Position numbers and translations under genes: made by a program. A DNA stretch of 33,991 bases from Sphingorhabdus sp. EL138 (lineage in GTDB: Bacteria > Pseudomonadota > Alphaproteobacteria > Sphingomonadales > Sphingomonadaceae). The notes beneath the pieces are model-generated. The model was not told where the DNA came from, did not search any database, and was given only the letters and a program-made list of their open reading frames with translations. Location of the stretch: the NCBI RefSeq assembly GCF_945890115.1, contig NZ_CAMDCK010000022.1, positions 1 through 33,991 of the forward strand. The letters run 5' to 3'. Positions 16,855 through 24,422 of this stretch are shown here, piece after piece (position 1 is the stretch's first letter; the number at the start of each line of letters is the position of its first letter).

Positions 16855-16872
16855 GCCTGCTGTCGCTAGAGC
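16844..16872 (+). promoter_or_regulatory. Predicted promoter of ispDF-cinA
   Basis: TTGGCG (16844-16849) and TAGAGC (16867-16872) are 17 bases apart; the extended -10 is GCTAGAGC. The expected start site, 6-7 bases after the -10, falls on the ispDF ATG at 16879, so the mRNA may be leaderless. No clear ribosome site precedes the ATG. Confidence 0.45.
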
Positions 16873-16878
16873 GCGCAC

Positions 16879-18021
16879 ATGGCATCTCATCCCACCACCG
16901 TTGCGCTCATCGTCGCCGCTGGCTCAGGTAGCCGCGTAGGCGGTGCGCAGCCAAAGCAGTTTCGCCGTATACGCGGCAAACCCATGCTGTGGCACAGCTA
17001 TGCTGCATTGGCGGCACACCCTGATATAGACCAAATCTATGTTGCGATTGGCGCAGGACAAGAAGCCGAGGCTATGGCCGCACTGACAGGGCTCAAAGAC
17101 CCAATTTTCGTTCAAGGCGGACCGACGCGTCGGGAGAGCGTCTATTTGGGGTTAAAGGCGATTGCCGCCACGCAAATGGTTGATCAGGTGCTGATCCACG
17201 ACGCAGCTCGGCCTTTCCTGTCATCTAAGGTCATTGATGACTTACTCGACGCATTGTCACTGGCACCCGGCGCTGTCCCTGCCCTCCCTGTCGTGGACAG
17301 CCTGTCGCGTGGTAAGGACATGTTATCCGAAACCGTCGAACGCGAAAATCTATGGCGTATTCAAACGCCGCAGGCTTTTGCCTTTCAGGACATTTACGCA
17401 GCCCACCAAATCTGGACCGGTTTAGAACCCACTGACGATGCGCGCATGCTCATGGCTCAGGGCGGCGAAGTGCGCATCGTGCCAGGCGCGGAGGCGCTGA
17501 ATAAATTTACCTTCTCAAGCGATTTTGCAGGAAACAACATGCCATCATTTCGAAGCGGAAATGGTTTTGACGTCCACCGTCTGGTGCCTAACGCCGAATT
17601 ATGGCTATGCGGCGTACAAATCCCCCATGACAGGGGCCTTGACGGCCATAGTGATGCGGATGTTGCGATGCATGCGCTGACCGACGCCATATTGGGGGCC
17701 ATTGCAAAGGGAGACATTGGCGATCATTTCCCACCAAGCGACCCGCAATGGCGCGGTGCATCTTCCGACAGATTCCTGTCCCACGCTATGAAACTGGCCC
17801 GTGGTGATGGCTTTGAACTTTCAAATGCCGATGTTACGATTATCTGCGAACAGCCAAAGGTCGGGCCCTTTCGCGGAAAAATGCGCGAACGGCTTGCAGA
17901 TATAATGGCTGTTGATGTCGATAGGATATCGGTAAAGGCAACAACAACCGAAATGCTTGGTTTCACTGGCCGGGGTGAAGGCATCGCTGCGCAAGCCACA
18001 GCAACTTTTGAGAAAATATGA
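16879..18021 (+). CDS. ispDF: Bifunctional IspD/IspF (MEP cytidylyltransferase / MEcPP synthase)
   Basis: A 380-residue fusion carrying out two steps of the MEP isoprenoid pathway: CTP plus MEP to CDP-ME, and CDP-ME-2-phosphate to cyclic MEcPP. The IspD half (about 1-222) shows the CTP loop LIVAAGSGSRVGGAQPKQF, GGPTRRESVYLGL and LIHDAARPFL, and ends near EALNKFTFSSDF. The IspF half (about 227-380) begins RSGNGFDVHRL with metal-binding Asp and His, then GLDGHSDADVAMHALTDAILGA, GDIGDHFPPSD, and KATTTEMLGFTGRGEGIAAQA. The intermediate enzyme IspE is not in the window. IspDF fusion is typical of alphaproteobacteria. Its stop overlaps cinA by 4 bases. Confidence 0.97.
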   Translation: MASHPTTVALIVAAGSGSRVGGAQPKQFRRIRGKPMLWHSYAALAAHPDIDQIYVAIGAGQEAEAMAALTGLKDPIFVQGGPTRRESVYLGLKAIAATQMVDQVLIHDAARPFLSSKVIDDLLDALSLAPGAVPALPVVDSLSRGKDMLSETVERENLWRIQTPQAFAFQDIYAAHQIWTGLEPTDDARMLMAQGGEVRIVPGAEALNKFTFSSDFAGNNMPSFRSGNGFDVHRLVPNAELWLCGVQIPHDRGLDGHSDADVAMHALTDAILGAIAKGDIGDHFPPSDPQWRGASSDRFLSHAMKLARGDGFELSNADVTIICEQPKVGPFRGKMRERLADIMAVDVDRISVKATTTEMLGFTGRGEGIAAQATATFEKI

Positions 18022-18536
18022 ATATGGAAACTGTCTTACCCGCCGAGATTGCCGAACTGGCCGCGCGTGTTGTTGCCGAGAACAAAGCTGCGGGACGCAT
18101 GGTCGCCATCGCAGAAAGCTGCACTGGCGGCCTAGTCACTGCCGCGATTACCGAAGTTCCAGGTAGCAGCGCCGTTCTTGGCTATGGCTTTGTTACCTAT
18201 AGCAATGACGCGAAGATTAAGCTTTTGAGCGTAAATGAAGACATTATCGACGCATTCGGCGCTGTTTCTGTTGGCGTCGCATGGGCCATGGCGCAAGGGG
18301 CGCTGAAAAAAAGCGGCGCAGACATCGCCGTTGCAATTAGCGGCGTGGCTGGCCCAGACGGCGGCAGCGCCAGCAAGCCCGTTGGCACCGTTGTTTTTGC
18401 AGTGGCCGTCAAAGGTCAAAATCCGGAAGAGGTTATGGGTGACCACAAATCCTTTGGCTCAGACAAAAGTCGCGCTGATATCCGTGCCTTTGCAACGCTT
18501 CATGCGTTGGAGTTGTTGCTTCCGCCCGCACCATAA
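18018..18536 (+). CDS. CinA-family nicotinamide-nucleotide amidohydrolase (PncC-like)
   Basis: 172 residues, corresponding to the C-terminal CinA domain alone, the size of stand-alone PncC/YgaD. Converts NMN to nicotinate mononucleotide and ammonia in the pyridine-nucleotide salvage cycle. Motifs: AIAESCTGGLVTAAITEVPGSS with the nucleophile Ser in ESCTGG, GYGFVTYSNDAKIKLL, and VAISGVAGPDGGSASKPVGTVVFAV. ATGA overlap with ispDF. The 3' end overlaps the convergent START-domain gene by 37 bases. Confidence 0.92.
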   Translation: MNMETVLPAEIAELAARVVAENKAAGRMVAIAESCTGGLVTAAITEVPGSSAVLGYGFVTYSNDAKIKLLSVNEDIIDAFGAVSVGVAWAMAQGALKKSGADIAVAISGVAGPDGGSASKPVGTVVFAVAVKGQNPEEVMGDHKSFGSDKSRADIRAFATLHALELLLPPAP

Positions 18537-18958
18537 AGCGCGTCGGCACGTTCAACAAACGCCGCTGTCATTTTGCGGAGCGCAGAATCAAAAAACTGAC
18601 CGGCCAGCGCCTCAAACACGCGGTTACGGAAAGAAAAGTCTACGGTAAAGTCAACGATTGAGCCACCGCCTTCAACATCTTCAAACGTCCAAGCATTGTG
18701 TAAATGCTTCATCGGGCCATCGAGATAATCGACAATGATCGATGATTTCGGGGTCTTCACGACGCGGCTGCTGAATGTTTCCCGCAGCGATTTAAACCCA
18801 ACAATCATGTCCGCGAGCATTTCGCTTTCTTCATCCTTCCGGATCCGGATAGCGCCAACCCACGGCAGGAATTCAGGGTAGCGGCTGACGTCCGCCACCA
18901 AATCATACATTTGCCCCGCATTATGCGGAAGGCTGCGGCGTTCGTGATGGTGCGGCAT
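18500..18958 (-). CDS. COQ10/RatA-like START-domain protein
   Basis: 152 residues with the polyketide cyclase/START fold: MYDLVADVSRYPEFLPWVGA at the N-terminus, FKSLRETFSSRV in the middle, and VDFTVDFSFRNRVFEALAGQFFDSALRKMTAAFVERA at the C-terminus. Homologues bind ubiquinone and support respiration (COQ10); the E. coli relative was named RatA from an anti-association effect on ribosomes. Ubiquinone binding is the likelier role in an alphaproteobacterium. It starts 15 bases after the lipA stop and is probably co-transcribed with it. The start ATG gives an N-terminus beginning PHHHERR, typical of the family. Confidence 0.9.
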   Translation of the reverse strand: MPHHHERRSLPHNAGQMYDLVADVSRYPEFLPWVGAIRIRKDEESEMLADMIVGFKSLRETFSSRVVKTPKSSIIVDYLDGPMKHLHNAWTFEDVEGGGSIVDFTVDFSFRNRVFEALAGQFFDSALRKMTAAFVERADALYGAGGSNNSNA

Positions 18959-18973
18959 ATGTGCGTTGAAACC

Positions 18974-19900
18974 TTAACGCGCCTTGGCCAGTTGTGCCGC
19001 GCGTGCATCGCGCATCTTGGCAAAATCATCACCCGCATGGTAGCTGGACCGGGTGAGCGGGCTTGCCGCCACCAGCAAAAAACCCTTGGCACGGGCAATG
19101 GCGGCATAAGCGTCAAATGCGCTTGGAGTCACAAAATCCATCACCTTTGCATGCTTTGGCGTTGGCTGCAGATATTGGCCCATGGTTAGGAAATCAATGT
19201 CGGCGCTGCGCATGTCGTCCATCACCTGATGCACCTCCATCCGTTCTTCGCCTAGCCCGAGCATTACCCCGGACTTGGTAAAAATCGACGGATCGTGACG
19301 CTTCACCGTTTCCAGCAAACGCAGCGACGCATAATAACGCGCGCCGGGCCGAATGGTTGGATACAGGCGCGGGACAGTTTCCAGATTGTGATTATATACA
19401 TCAGGACGCGCAGTCACGATTGCTTCAATCGCCGCCTGAGCCTTGTTCCGAAAATCGGGTGTCAGGATTTCGATTGTGGTGTTGGGCGTATTGCGCCGCA
19501 ATGCCTCTATGACCTTGACGAACTGGCTGGCACCACCGTCGGGCAGATCGTCGCGGTCAACCGATGTAATAACGATATGCTCAAGCCCCAACTTGGCCGC
19601 AGCAATTGCCACATGCTCTGGCTCAAGCGGGTCAACCGCCCGTGGCATGCCGGTTTTAACGTTACAAAATGCGCAAGCCCGCGTGCACACATCGCCCAAG
19701 ATCATCACGGTCGCGTGCTTTTTGGTCCAACATTCACCGATATTGGGACAAGCCGCTTCCTCACAGACCGTGTTCAAATTGAGATCACGCATCAAGCGGC
19801 GCGTTTCGTTAAACTCAGCGCCGGTGGGTGCTTTAACCCTGATCCAGTCTGGCTTACGTTCCCTAACCGGGCGTTCGGGCATGTTGATCGGTGCGTTCAT
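18974..19900 (-). CDS. lipA: Lipoyl synthase
   Basis: Radical-SAM enzyme inserting two sulfurs into octanoyl groups on lipoyl domains of pyruvate and 2-oxoglutarate dehydrogenases and the glycine cleavage system. Both iron-sulfur clusters are encoded: auxiliary cluster [12 protein letters not shown], radical-SAM cluster CTRACAFC, and the C-terminal RSSY motif whose Ser ligates the auxiliary cluster. GDVCTR and [15 protein letters not shown] are also typical. 308 residues from ATG 19900 ([11 protein letters not shown]). An in-frame ATG at 19927 would add nine residues, but that stretch overlaps the sbtA promoter region and does not look conserved. Confidence 0.96.
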   Translation of the reverse strand: MNAPINMPERPVRERKPDWIRVKAPTGAEFNETRRLMRDLNLNTVCEEAACPNIGECWTKKHATVMILGDVCTRACAFCNVKTGMPRAVDPLEPEHVAIAAAKLGLEHIVITSVDRDDLPDGGASQFVKVIEALRRNTPNTTIEILTPDFRNKAQAAIEAIVTARPDVYNHNLETVPRLYPTIRPGARYYASLRLLETVKRHDPSIFTKSGVMLGLGEERMEVHQVMDDMRSADIDFLTMGQYLQPTPKHAKVMDFVTPSAFDAYAAIARAKGFLLVAASPLTRSSYHAGDDFAKMRDARAAQLAKAR

Positions 19901-19928
19901 GATGCTTGAATAGACGTGGCGCGCCATC

Positions 19929-19956
19929 TTGCCAACTGCAACTTGCCTGCTATGGG
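19929..19956 (+). promoter_or_regulatory. Predicted promoter of the sbtA operon
   Basis: TTGCCA (19929-19934) and TATGGG (19951-19956) are 16 bases apart; the extended -10 is GCTATGGG. Transcription from about 19963 would leave a short leader containing the ribosome site AAGGGGC (19971-19977) before ATG 19982. Confidence 0.4.
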
Positions 19957-19981
19957 TTGCAAAATCCGCAAAGGGGCAAAG

Positions 19982-20935
19982 ATGATTGCTGATACCCTCA
20001 CTTCGCCGGTGATCCTGTTTTTTATACTTGGTTTTGTTGCTGCTGCTTTAAAGTCCGACCTGACTATTCCCGAGGCGTTTGCCAAGGCAATGTCCATCTA
20101 TTTGATGGCCGCTATCGGCTTGAAAGGTGGGGTTGAGGTATCCAAGAGCGGAATTACCGCAGAAGTCATGGTTGCGGCTGCCGCTGGCCTCGCTTTGAGC
20201 TTCCTCTTGCCTGTCCTTGCTTTCGCGTTGTTGCGCGGCATTGGCAAATTGTCGAAAGTCGACGCAGGTGCAGTTGCCGCCCATTATGGTTCGGTCAGCG
20301 TTGTTACCTTTGTAACCGCTATAGAATTGCTAACCGGCGAAGGCTTAAGCCCTGCGGGCTATATGGTTGCTGTCCTGGCGCTGATGGAGACACCGGCCAT
20401 TATCAGTGGCCTGATGCTCGCCCGACGGGGTGACACAAGTTCTGGCGAAAGCAACGGAACACCATGGCATGAGGTGCTCACCAATGCTTCGGTGATGTTA
20501 TTGGTTGGCAGCTTCATCATTGGCGCCGTTGCCGGAAGCGATGGATTTGCAGCTGTAAAGCCGCTGTTCGATACCGGCTTTCGCGGCGTATTGTGCCTGT
20601 TCCTGCTGGATATGGGCCTGATTGCCGCACGCCGCTTGATACAATCGCGCAAAATGACGTTCCGTTTGGTGTTGCTTGCGATTTTGTTACCCTTGGTAAA
20701 CGGCACCATCGGCACCGTCGTTGGAACGGTCATTGGTCTCGACATCGCCTCTGCAGCCGCGCTCGGCATATTGGCGGCAAGCGCCTCCTACATCGCGGTG
20801 CCGGCGGCCATGCGGCTCGCCCTACCCCAAGCTGACCCCGGCATTTATCTAAGTATGTCACTCGGTGTTACATTCCCGTTCAACATTATCTTCGGCATCA
20901 GCATCTTCGTTGCACTTGCCCAAGCGTTAGGATGA
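19982..20935 (+). CDS. sbtA: Sodium-dependent bicarbonate transporter, SbtA family
   Basis: 317 residues, almost wholly membrane helices (about ten), including [35 protein letters not shown] and [20 protein letters not shown] stretches. Conserved SbtA features seen: the N-terminal [43 protein letters not shown], and the C-terminal [36 protein letters not shown]. Members import bicarbonate with sodium in cyanobacteria; specificity here is inferred. It is shorter than the cyanobacterial protein (about 370 residues), probably through a shorter cytoplasmic loop between the two halves. ATG 19982 follows AAGGGGC; the frame is open upstream to 19916 but without a ribosome site. First of four tightly packed genes. 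Confidence 0.88.
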   Translation: MIADTLTSPVILFFILGFVAAALKSDLTIPEAFAKAMSIYLMAAIGLKGGVEVSKSGITAEVMVAAAAGLALSFLLPVLAFALLRGIGKLSKVDAGAVAAHYGSVSVVTFVTAIELLTGEGLSPAGYMVAVLALMETPAIISGLMLARRGDTSSGESNGTPWHEVLTNASVMLLVGSFIIGAVAGSDGFAAVKPLFDTGFRGVLCLFLLDMGLIAARRLIQSRKMTFRLVLLAILLPLVNGTIGTVVGTVIGLDIASAAALGILAASASYIAVPAAMRLALPQADPGIYLSMSLGVTFPFNIIFGISIFVALAQALG

Positions 20936-20939
20936 CCCA

Positions 20940-21251
20940 ATGGTGCAAACCGTTCCCCGCAAACGTATAGAAATTCTGGTCGATACACCCCTTGTCCCGC
21001 GCATCGTCGGCAAGTTGAAGGCCGTGGATATTTCAGGTTGGAGTGTCATTCATGTCGATTCTGGCGGTGGACGTGCGGGCGAGTGGCAGCATGACGACGT
21101 CACTGGCGCCAGCGCAAAGACAATTGTGCTTGCTATCGCGTCGGACACAAAAACGGCGCAGTTAATCGACGCAATTGCGCCCTTGTTGGATAGTTACGGC
21201 ATGTTGTTAACAGTAGGCGACGTTCAAGTTGTCAGAGGAGAGCGTTTCTAA
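20940..21251 (+). CDS. PII-like regulatory protein (SbtB/CPII type)
   Basis: 103 residues with the beta-alpha-beta PII fold: KRIEILVDTPLVPRIVGKLKAVDISGWSVIHV, then a short glycine loop (SGGGRAGEWQHD), KTIVLAIAS, a second helix, and a C-terminal VGDVQVVRGERF. The long T-loop of GlnB/GlnK, with its uridylylated Tyr, is cut down to the glycine loop, as in SbtB and carboxysome-associated CPII proteins. Those bind adenine nucleotides (and bicarbonate in CPII) and control SbtA. The place right after sbtA (4-base gap) and before carbonic anhydrase (one shared base, TAATG) supports a role as the transporter's regulator. The redox R-loop (CGPxGC) of cyanobacterial SbtB is absent. Confidence 0.8.
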   Translation: MVQTVPRKRIEILVDTPLVPRIVGKLKAVDISGWSVIHVDSGGGRAGEWQHDDVTGASAKTIVLAIASDTKTAQLIDAIAPLLDSYGMLLTVGDVQVVRGERF

Positions 21252-21874
21252 TGCCTGAATTTGCTGTGTTGGTAGAGGGCTATCGACGGTTCAAATCCGA
21301 TGCTTATGTCCGGCAGAAGGCACGCTATGACGCGCTTGCAAGCGATGGGCAGTCTCCGCCCATTATGATTATTTCTTGTTGCGATAGCCGGGTCGATCCC
21401 GCGACGGTGTTTGACACCACGCCGGGGCAGGTTTTCGCGCTGCGCAACGTGGCGAACTTAGTCCCGCCATATGAAACCGGCGGTGGATTGCATGGGGTAT
21501 CGGCCGCTATCGAATTTGGCGTATTGGGCCTTGAGGTCCGCCATATTGTCGTTCTGGGCCACGCCCAATGCGGCGGTATCAAGGCATCACTGGAGGGCGG
21601 TGATCTTGGCGAAGCCGGGTATAGCTTCATTGATAGCTGGGTCGATATTGTCCGCCCTGCCCGCGACAAAGTGCTTGCGTCCGCATCGCAAGACCCGCAA
21701 CGCGATTTGGAACTGGAGGCGATCCGCGTCAGCCTGGCTAACCTGCGTAGTTTTCCCTTTATTGCGGCACGCGAACAATCGGGGCAACTGAAGCTGCACG
21801 GCGCCTATTTCGGCATATCCGACGGTAATCTTTACGTTCTCAACGATGAGAATGATAGTTTTGAGGTCCAATGA
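21251..21874 (+). CDS. Beta-class carbonic anhydrase
   Basis: 207 residues; interconverts CO2 and bicarbonate in the cytosol. Zinc ligands Cys43, His104 and Cys107 lie in ISCCDSRVDP and VLGHAQCGGI, and the catalytic Asp45-Arg47 dyad (CxDSR) is intact. LRNVANLVPP and SAAIEFGVLGLEVRHIVVLGH are further family blocks, and the C-terminus (LHGAYFGISDGNLYVLNDE) is complete. A strong ribosome site AGAGGAG precedes the ATG, which shares a base with the upstream stop. With sbtA it could equilibrate imported bicarbonate. Confidence 0.95.
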   Translation: MPEFAVLVEGYRRFKSDAYVRQKARYDALASDGQSPPIMIISCCDSRVDPATVFDTTPGQVFALRNVANLVPPYETGGGLHGVSAAIEFGVLGLEVRHIVVLGHAQCGGIKASLEGGDLGEAGYSFIDSWVDIVRPARDKVLASASQDPQRDLELEAIRVSLANLRSFPFIAAREQSGQLKLHGAYFGISDGNLYVLNDENDSFEVQ

Positions 21875-22500
21875 ACTTACCCAATAGCTCCCCCGCTTAT
21901 TATGATGATCTCGCGTTAAGTTTTGAAGAAGCATGGGGCCTCATCGCCACTGGTGTGACCAATCGCAAAAGCCCGTCTCACATGCCCGTGGTAGGTACGG
22001 TCGATGCATTAGGCATGCCACAATTGCGAATCATGATATTACGCGATGTATCGCGCGATGCGCGCACATTGCGGTTTCATACCGACTCGCGTTCGATTAA
22101 AGCCGAACAAATTCGTCAAAACCCTGCAACCAACGTGTTGATGTATGACCCTGCGGCAAAGGTTCAAATCCGGATGTCGGGAAAAACACATTTGACGGCC
22201 ACGGGCGCCCTTGCCGACACCGCGTGGTCAACTTCCACCCCATTTGCGCGGCGCTGTTACATGGCCGAGGCGGCACCCGGGACGCCTTGGACTAAACCTT
22301 CCTCAGGCCTGCCCGACTGGATAGAGGGCAAGCAACCTGAAGAAGAGCAATTGGTCGATTATCGCTCCAATTTTGCGGCCTTGTTGGTTGAGATTGAGAC
22401 AATCGAATGGCTATATCTTGCCAATGCCGGCCATAGACGCGCGCGCTGGCAATGGGACGCCGCCCATAATTTATGGACGGGTGACTGGCTCATCCCATAA
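21871..22500 (+). CDS. Pyridoxamine 5'-phosphate oxidase-like flavin split-barrel protein
   Basis: 209 residues. The central region has the FMN-binding split-barrel pattern: LRIMILRDVSRDARTLRFHTDSRSIKAEQI, NPATNVLMYDPAAKVQIRMSG, and a C-terminal EWLYLANAGHRRARWQW resembling the RxRW-like tail of the oxidase family. It is not PdxH itself: the PdxH substrate motifs are incomplete and the length and N-terminus differ. The function is therefore open: an FMN-dependent oxidoreductase, or a flavin- or haem-binding protein. The start overlaps the carbonic anhydrase stop as ATGA, so it is translated with the bicarbonate cassette. Confidence 0.8.
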   Translation: MNLPNSSPAYYDDLALSFEEAWGLIATGVTNRKSPSHMPVVGTVDALGMPQLRIMILRDVSRDARTLRFHTDSRSIKAEQIRQNPATNVLMYDPAAKVQIRMSGKTHLTATGALADTAWSTSTPFARRCYMAEAAPGTPWTKPSSGLPDWIEGKQPEEEQLVDYRSNFAALLVEIETIEWLYLANAGHRRARWQWDAAHNLWTGDWLIP

Positions 22501-22629
22501 GGCCCCAGATTTTTCGACATAGACTTGAATCGTTACCGCGTGCTGTGCCGCGAAAAGCACATCCTCGTCCCCAAAGCTTGCGTTGTGGCTGTTGCTGTTG
22601 ATGACGAGGCGTGTGATTTCATGCCATCA

Positions 22630-24309
22630 TTAACGCGTCATCTTTTTATAGGTTGCACGGTGCGGACGCGTGGCCTCATCGCCAAGGCGGGCAATTTTAT
22701 CTTCTTCGTACGATTCAAAGTTGCCCTCAAACCATTCGACATGGCTGTCGCCTTCAAAAGCCAATATGTGCGTGGCCAAGCGGTCAAGGAAGAAGCGGTC
22801 ATGGCTGATAACCACAGCGCAACCAGCGAAGCTTTCAAGCGCTTCTTCAAGAGCTGACAGCGTTTCCACATCCAAATCGTTGGTCGGTTCATCAAGCAGA
22901 AGCACGTTGCCGCCTTCTTTCAACATCTTTGCCATGTGCACGCGGTTACGTTCACCGCCGGACAGCAGGCCAACCTTTTTCTGCTGGTCAGTGCCCTTGA
23001 AATTGAACGCCCCGACATAAGCGCGGGTGGGCGTTTCGTGCTTACCCAGCTTCATAAAATCAGCGCCGCCGGAGATTTCTTCCCACACATTTTTGTTGGG
23101 ATCCAAATCATCGCGGCTTTGGTCGACGAAGCCAAGCTTCACGGTTTCGCCAATGTCCACTTCGCCGGAATCCGGCACTTCCTGACCAGTAATCAGGCGG
23201 AAAAGCGTTGATTTACCCGCGCCGTTCGGCCCGATAACGCCGACAATACCGCCCTGTGGTATGGTGAAGGACAGATTTTCGAACAATAATTTATCACCAT
23301 AAGCCTTGGTGACATTCTTGACCTCAATAACCTTGCTGCCCAGACGCTCGGGAATTTGGATGACGATCTGTGCCTTACCGGGCGTGCGGTTTTCTTGTGC
23401 CTCAACCAATTGATCGAAGGATTTGATGCGCGCTTTAGATTTTGTCTGACGCGCCTTCGGGCTTTGCCGGATCCACTCCAACTCGTCCTTAATCGCTTTC
23501 TGACGCCCTGCATCTTCGCGCGATTCCTGCTCGAGGCGCTTGCCCTTCTTTTCCAGATAGGTCGAATAATTGCCTTCATAGACAAAATAGCGGCCACGAT
23601 CGAGCTCAAGTATCCAGCTGACGACATTGTCGAGGAAGTAGCGGTCATGGGTTACGAGGATGACGTTGCCCTTATAGTCGACCAGATGCTTTTCCAGCCA
23701 AGCCACCGATTCCGCATCAAGGTGGTTGGTAGGTTCATCGAGCAGCAGGATGTCAGGCTTTTCCAACAACAGCCTGGTGAGCGCGATCCGGCGCTTTTCA
23801 CCTCCGGACAGGCTGGTGACAGCGCTATCGCCAGGTGGGCACCGCAGTGCGTCCATGGCAAGTTCAAGTTGGCTATCCAGCGACCAACCATCGACGGCAT
23901 CAATCTTCTCCTGAAGCGTACCCATTTCTTCCATCAACGCGTCAAAGTCGGCGTCTTCGGGCGGGTCACCCATAATCATCGAAATTTCGTTAAAGCGGTC
24001 GACCAAGTCTGCCACTGGACGCACGCCGTCCATAACGTTTTCACGCACAGTTTTATTCGGGTCCAGCTCAGGCTCCTGCGCCAGATAACCAACGCGGATA
24101 TGTTCTCCGGGCCAAGCTTCGCCGGTAAATTCGGTATCCATACCCGCCATAATTTTCATCAGGGTCGACTTACCCGTGCCGTTTGGCCCTACGATGCCAA
24201 TCTTCGCATCGGGGTAGAACTGCAGATTGATATTGTTGAGCACCGGCTTGTTCGCACCGGGGAAGGTTTTGGTCATTCCCTTCATTACGTAACTATATTG
24301 CGCTGCCAT
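22630..24309 (-). CDS. ettA: Energy-dependent translational throttle protein EttA (ABC-F)
   Basis: 559-residue soluble protein with two ABC ATPase domains and no membrane segment. It binds the ribosomal E site and gates the first elongation step according to ADP/ATP. Domain 1: GPNGTGKST, LSGGEKRRIAL, ILLLDEPTNHLD. Domain 2: GPNGAGKST, LSGGERNRVHMAK, VLLLDEPTNDLD. The interdomain linker contains RQSPKARQTKSKARI, the family's tRNA-interaction motif. Length and both catalytic Glu residues are normal. Monocistronic by position, divergent from the M28 peptidase gene. The large antisense open frame over it is a shadow. Confidence 0.97.
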   Translation of the reverse strand: MAAQYSYVMKGMTKTFPGANKPVLNNINLQFYPDAKIGIVGPNGTGKSTLMKIMAGMDTEFTGEAWPGEHIRVGYLAQEPELDPNKTVRENVMDGVRPVADLVDRFNEISMIMGDPPEDADFDALMEEMGTLQEKIDAVDGWSLDSQLELAMDALRCPPGDSAVTSLSGGEKRRIALTRLLLEKPDILLLDEPTNHLDAESVAWLEKHLVDYKGNVILVTHDRYFLDNVVSWILELDRGRYFVYEGNYSTYLEKKGKRLEQESREDAGRQKAIKDELEWIRQSPKARQTKSKARIKSFDQLVEAQENRTPGKAQIVIQIPERLGSKVIEVKNVTKAYGDKLLFENLSFTIPQGGIVGVIGPNGAGKSTLFRLITGQEVPDSGEVDIGETVKLGFVDQSRDDLDPNKNVWEEISGGADFMKLGKHETPTRAYVGAFNFKGTDQQKKVGLLSGGERNRVHMAKMLKEGGNVLLLDEPTNDLDVETLSALEEALESFAGCAVVISHDRFFLDRLATHILAFEGDSHVEWFEGNFESYEEDKIARLGDEATRPHRATYKKMTR

Positions 24310-24350
24310 GGGGATCAGTTCCTGTGTTATATTACGATGATTTGGCCGCT

Positions 24351-24379
24351 TCCCTAGCTATCCGCAGCTTTCCTCGCAA
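24351..24379 (-). promoter_or_regulatory. Predicted promoter of ettA
   Basis: On the minus strand, TTGCGA (24379-24374) and TAGGGA (24356-24351) are 17 bases apart, with an extended -10 GCTAGGGA nearly identical to that of the tRNA-Ser promoter. The predicted leader is about 35 bases. Confidence 0.35.
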
Positions 24380-24422
24380 GGCGGGATTGCAAAACACTGC
24401 GATGCGATTAAGCCTACCCCTT

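Noticed and set aside
19917-19932. Sigma-54-like promoter TGGCGCGCCATCTTGC upstream of sbtA
   Set aside because: The GG and GC elements are 11 bases apart instead of the strict 10, and the site overlaps the lipA 5' end. A housekeeping-type promoter fits better.
22525-22857. 110-codon plus-strand frame between the flavoprotein gene and ettA
   Set aside because: More than half is antisense to the conserved ettA 3' end; no family features.
23356-24357. Long open frame (333 codons) on the plus strand opposite ettA
   Set aside because: Antisense shadow of a highly conserved ABC-F gene; the translation shows no recognisable domain and there is no ribosome site.
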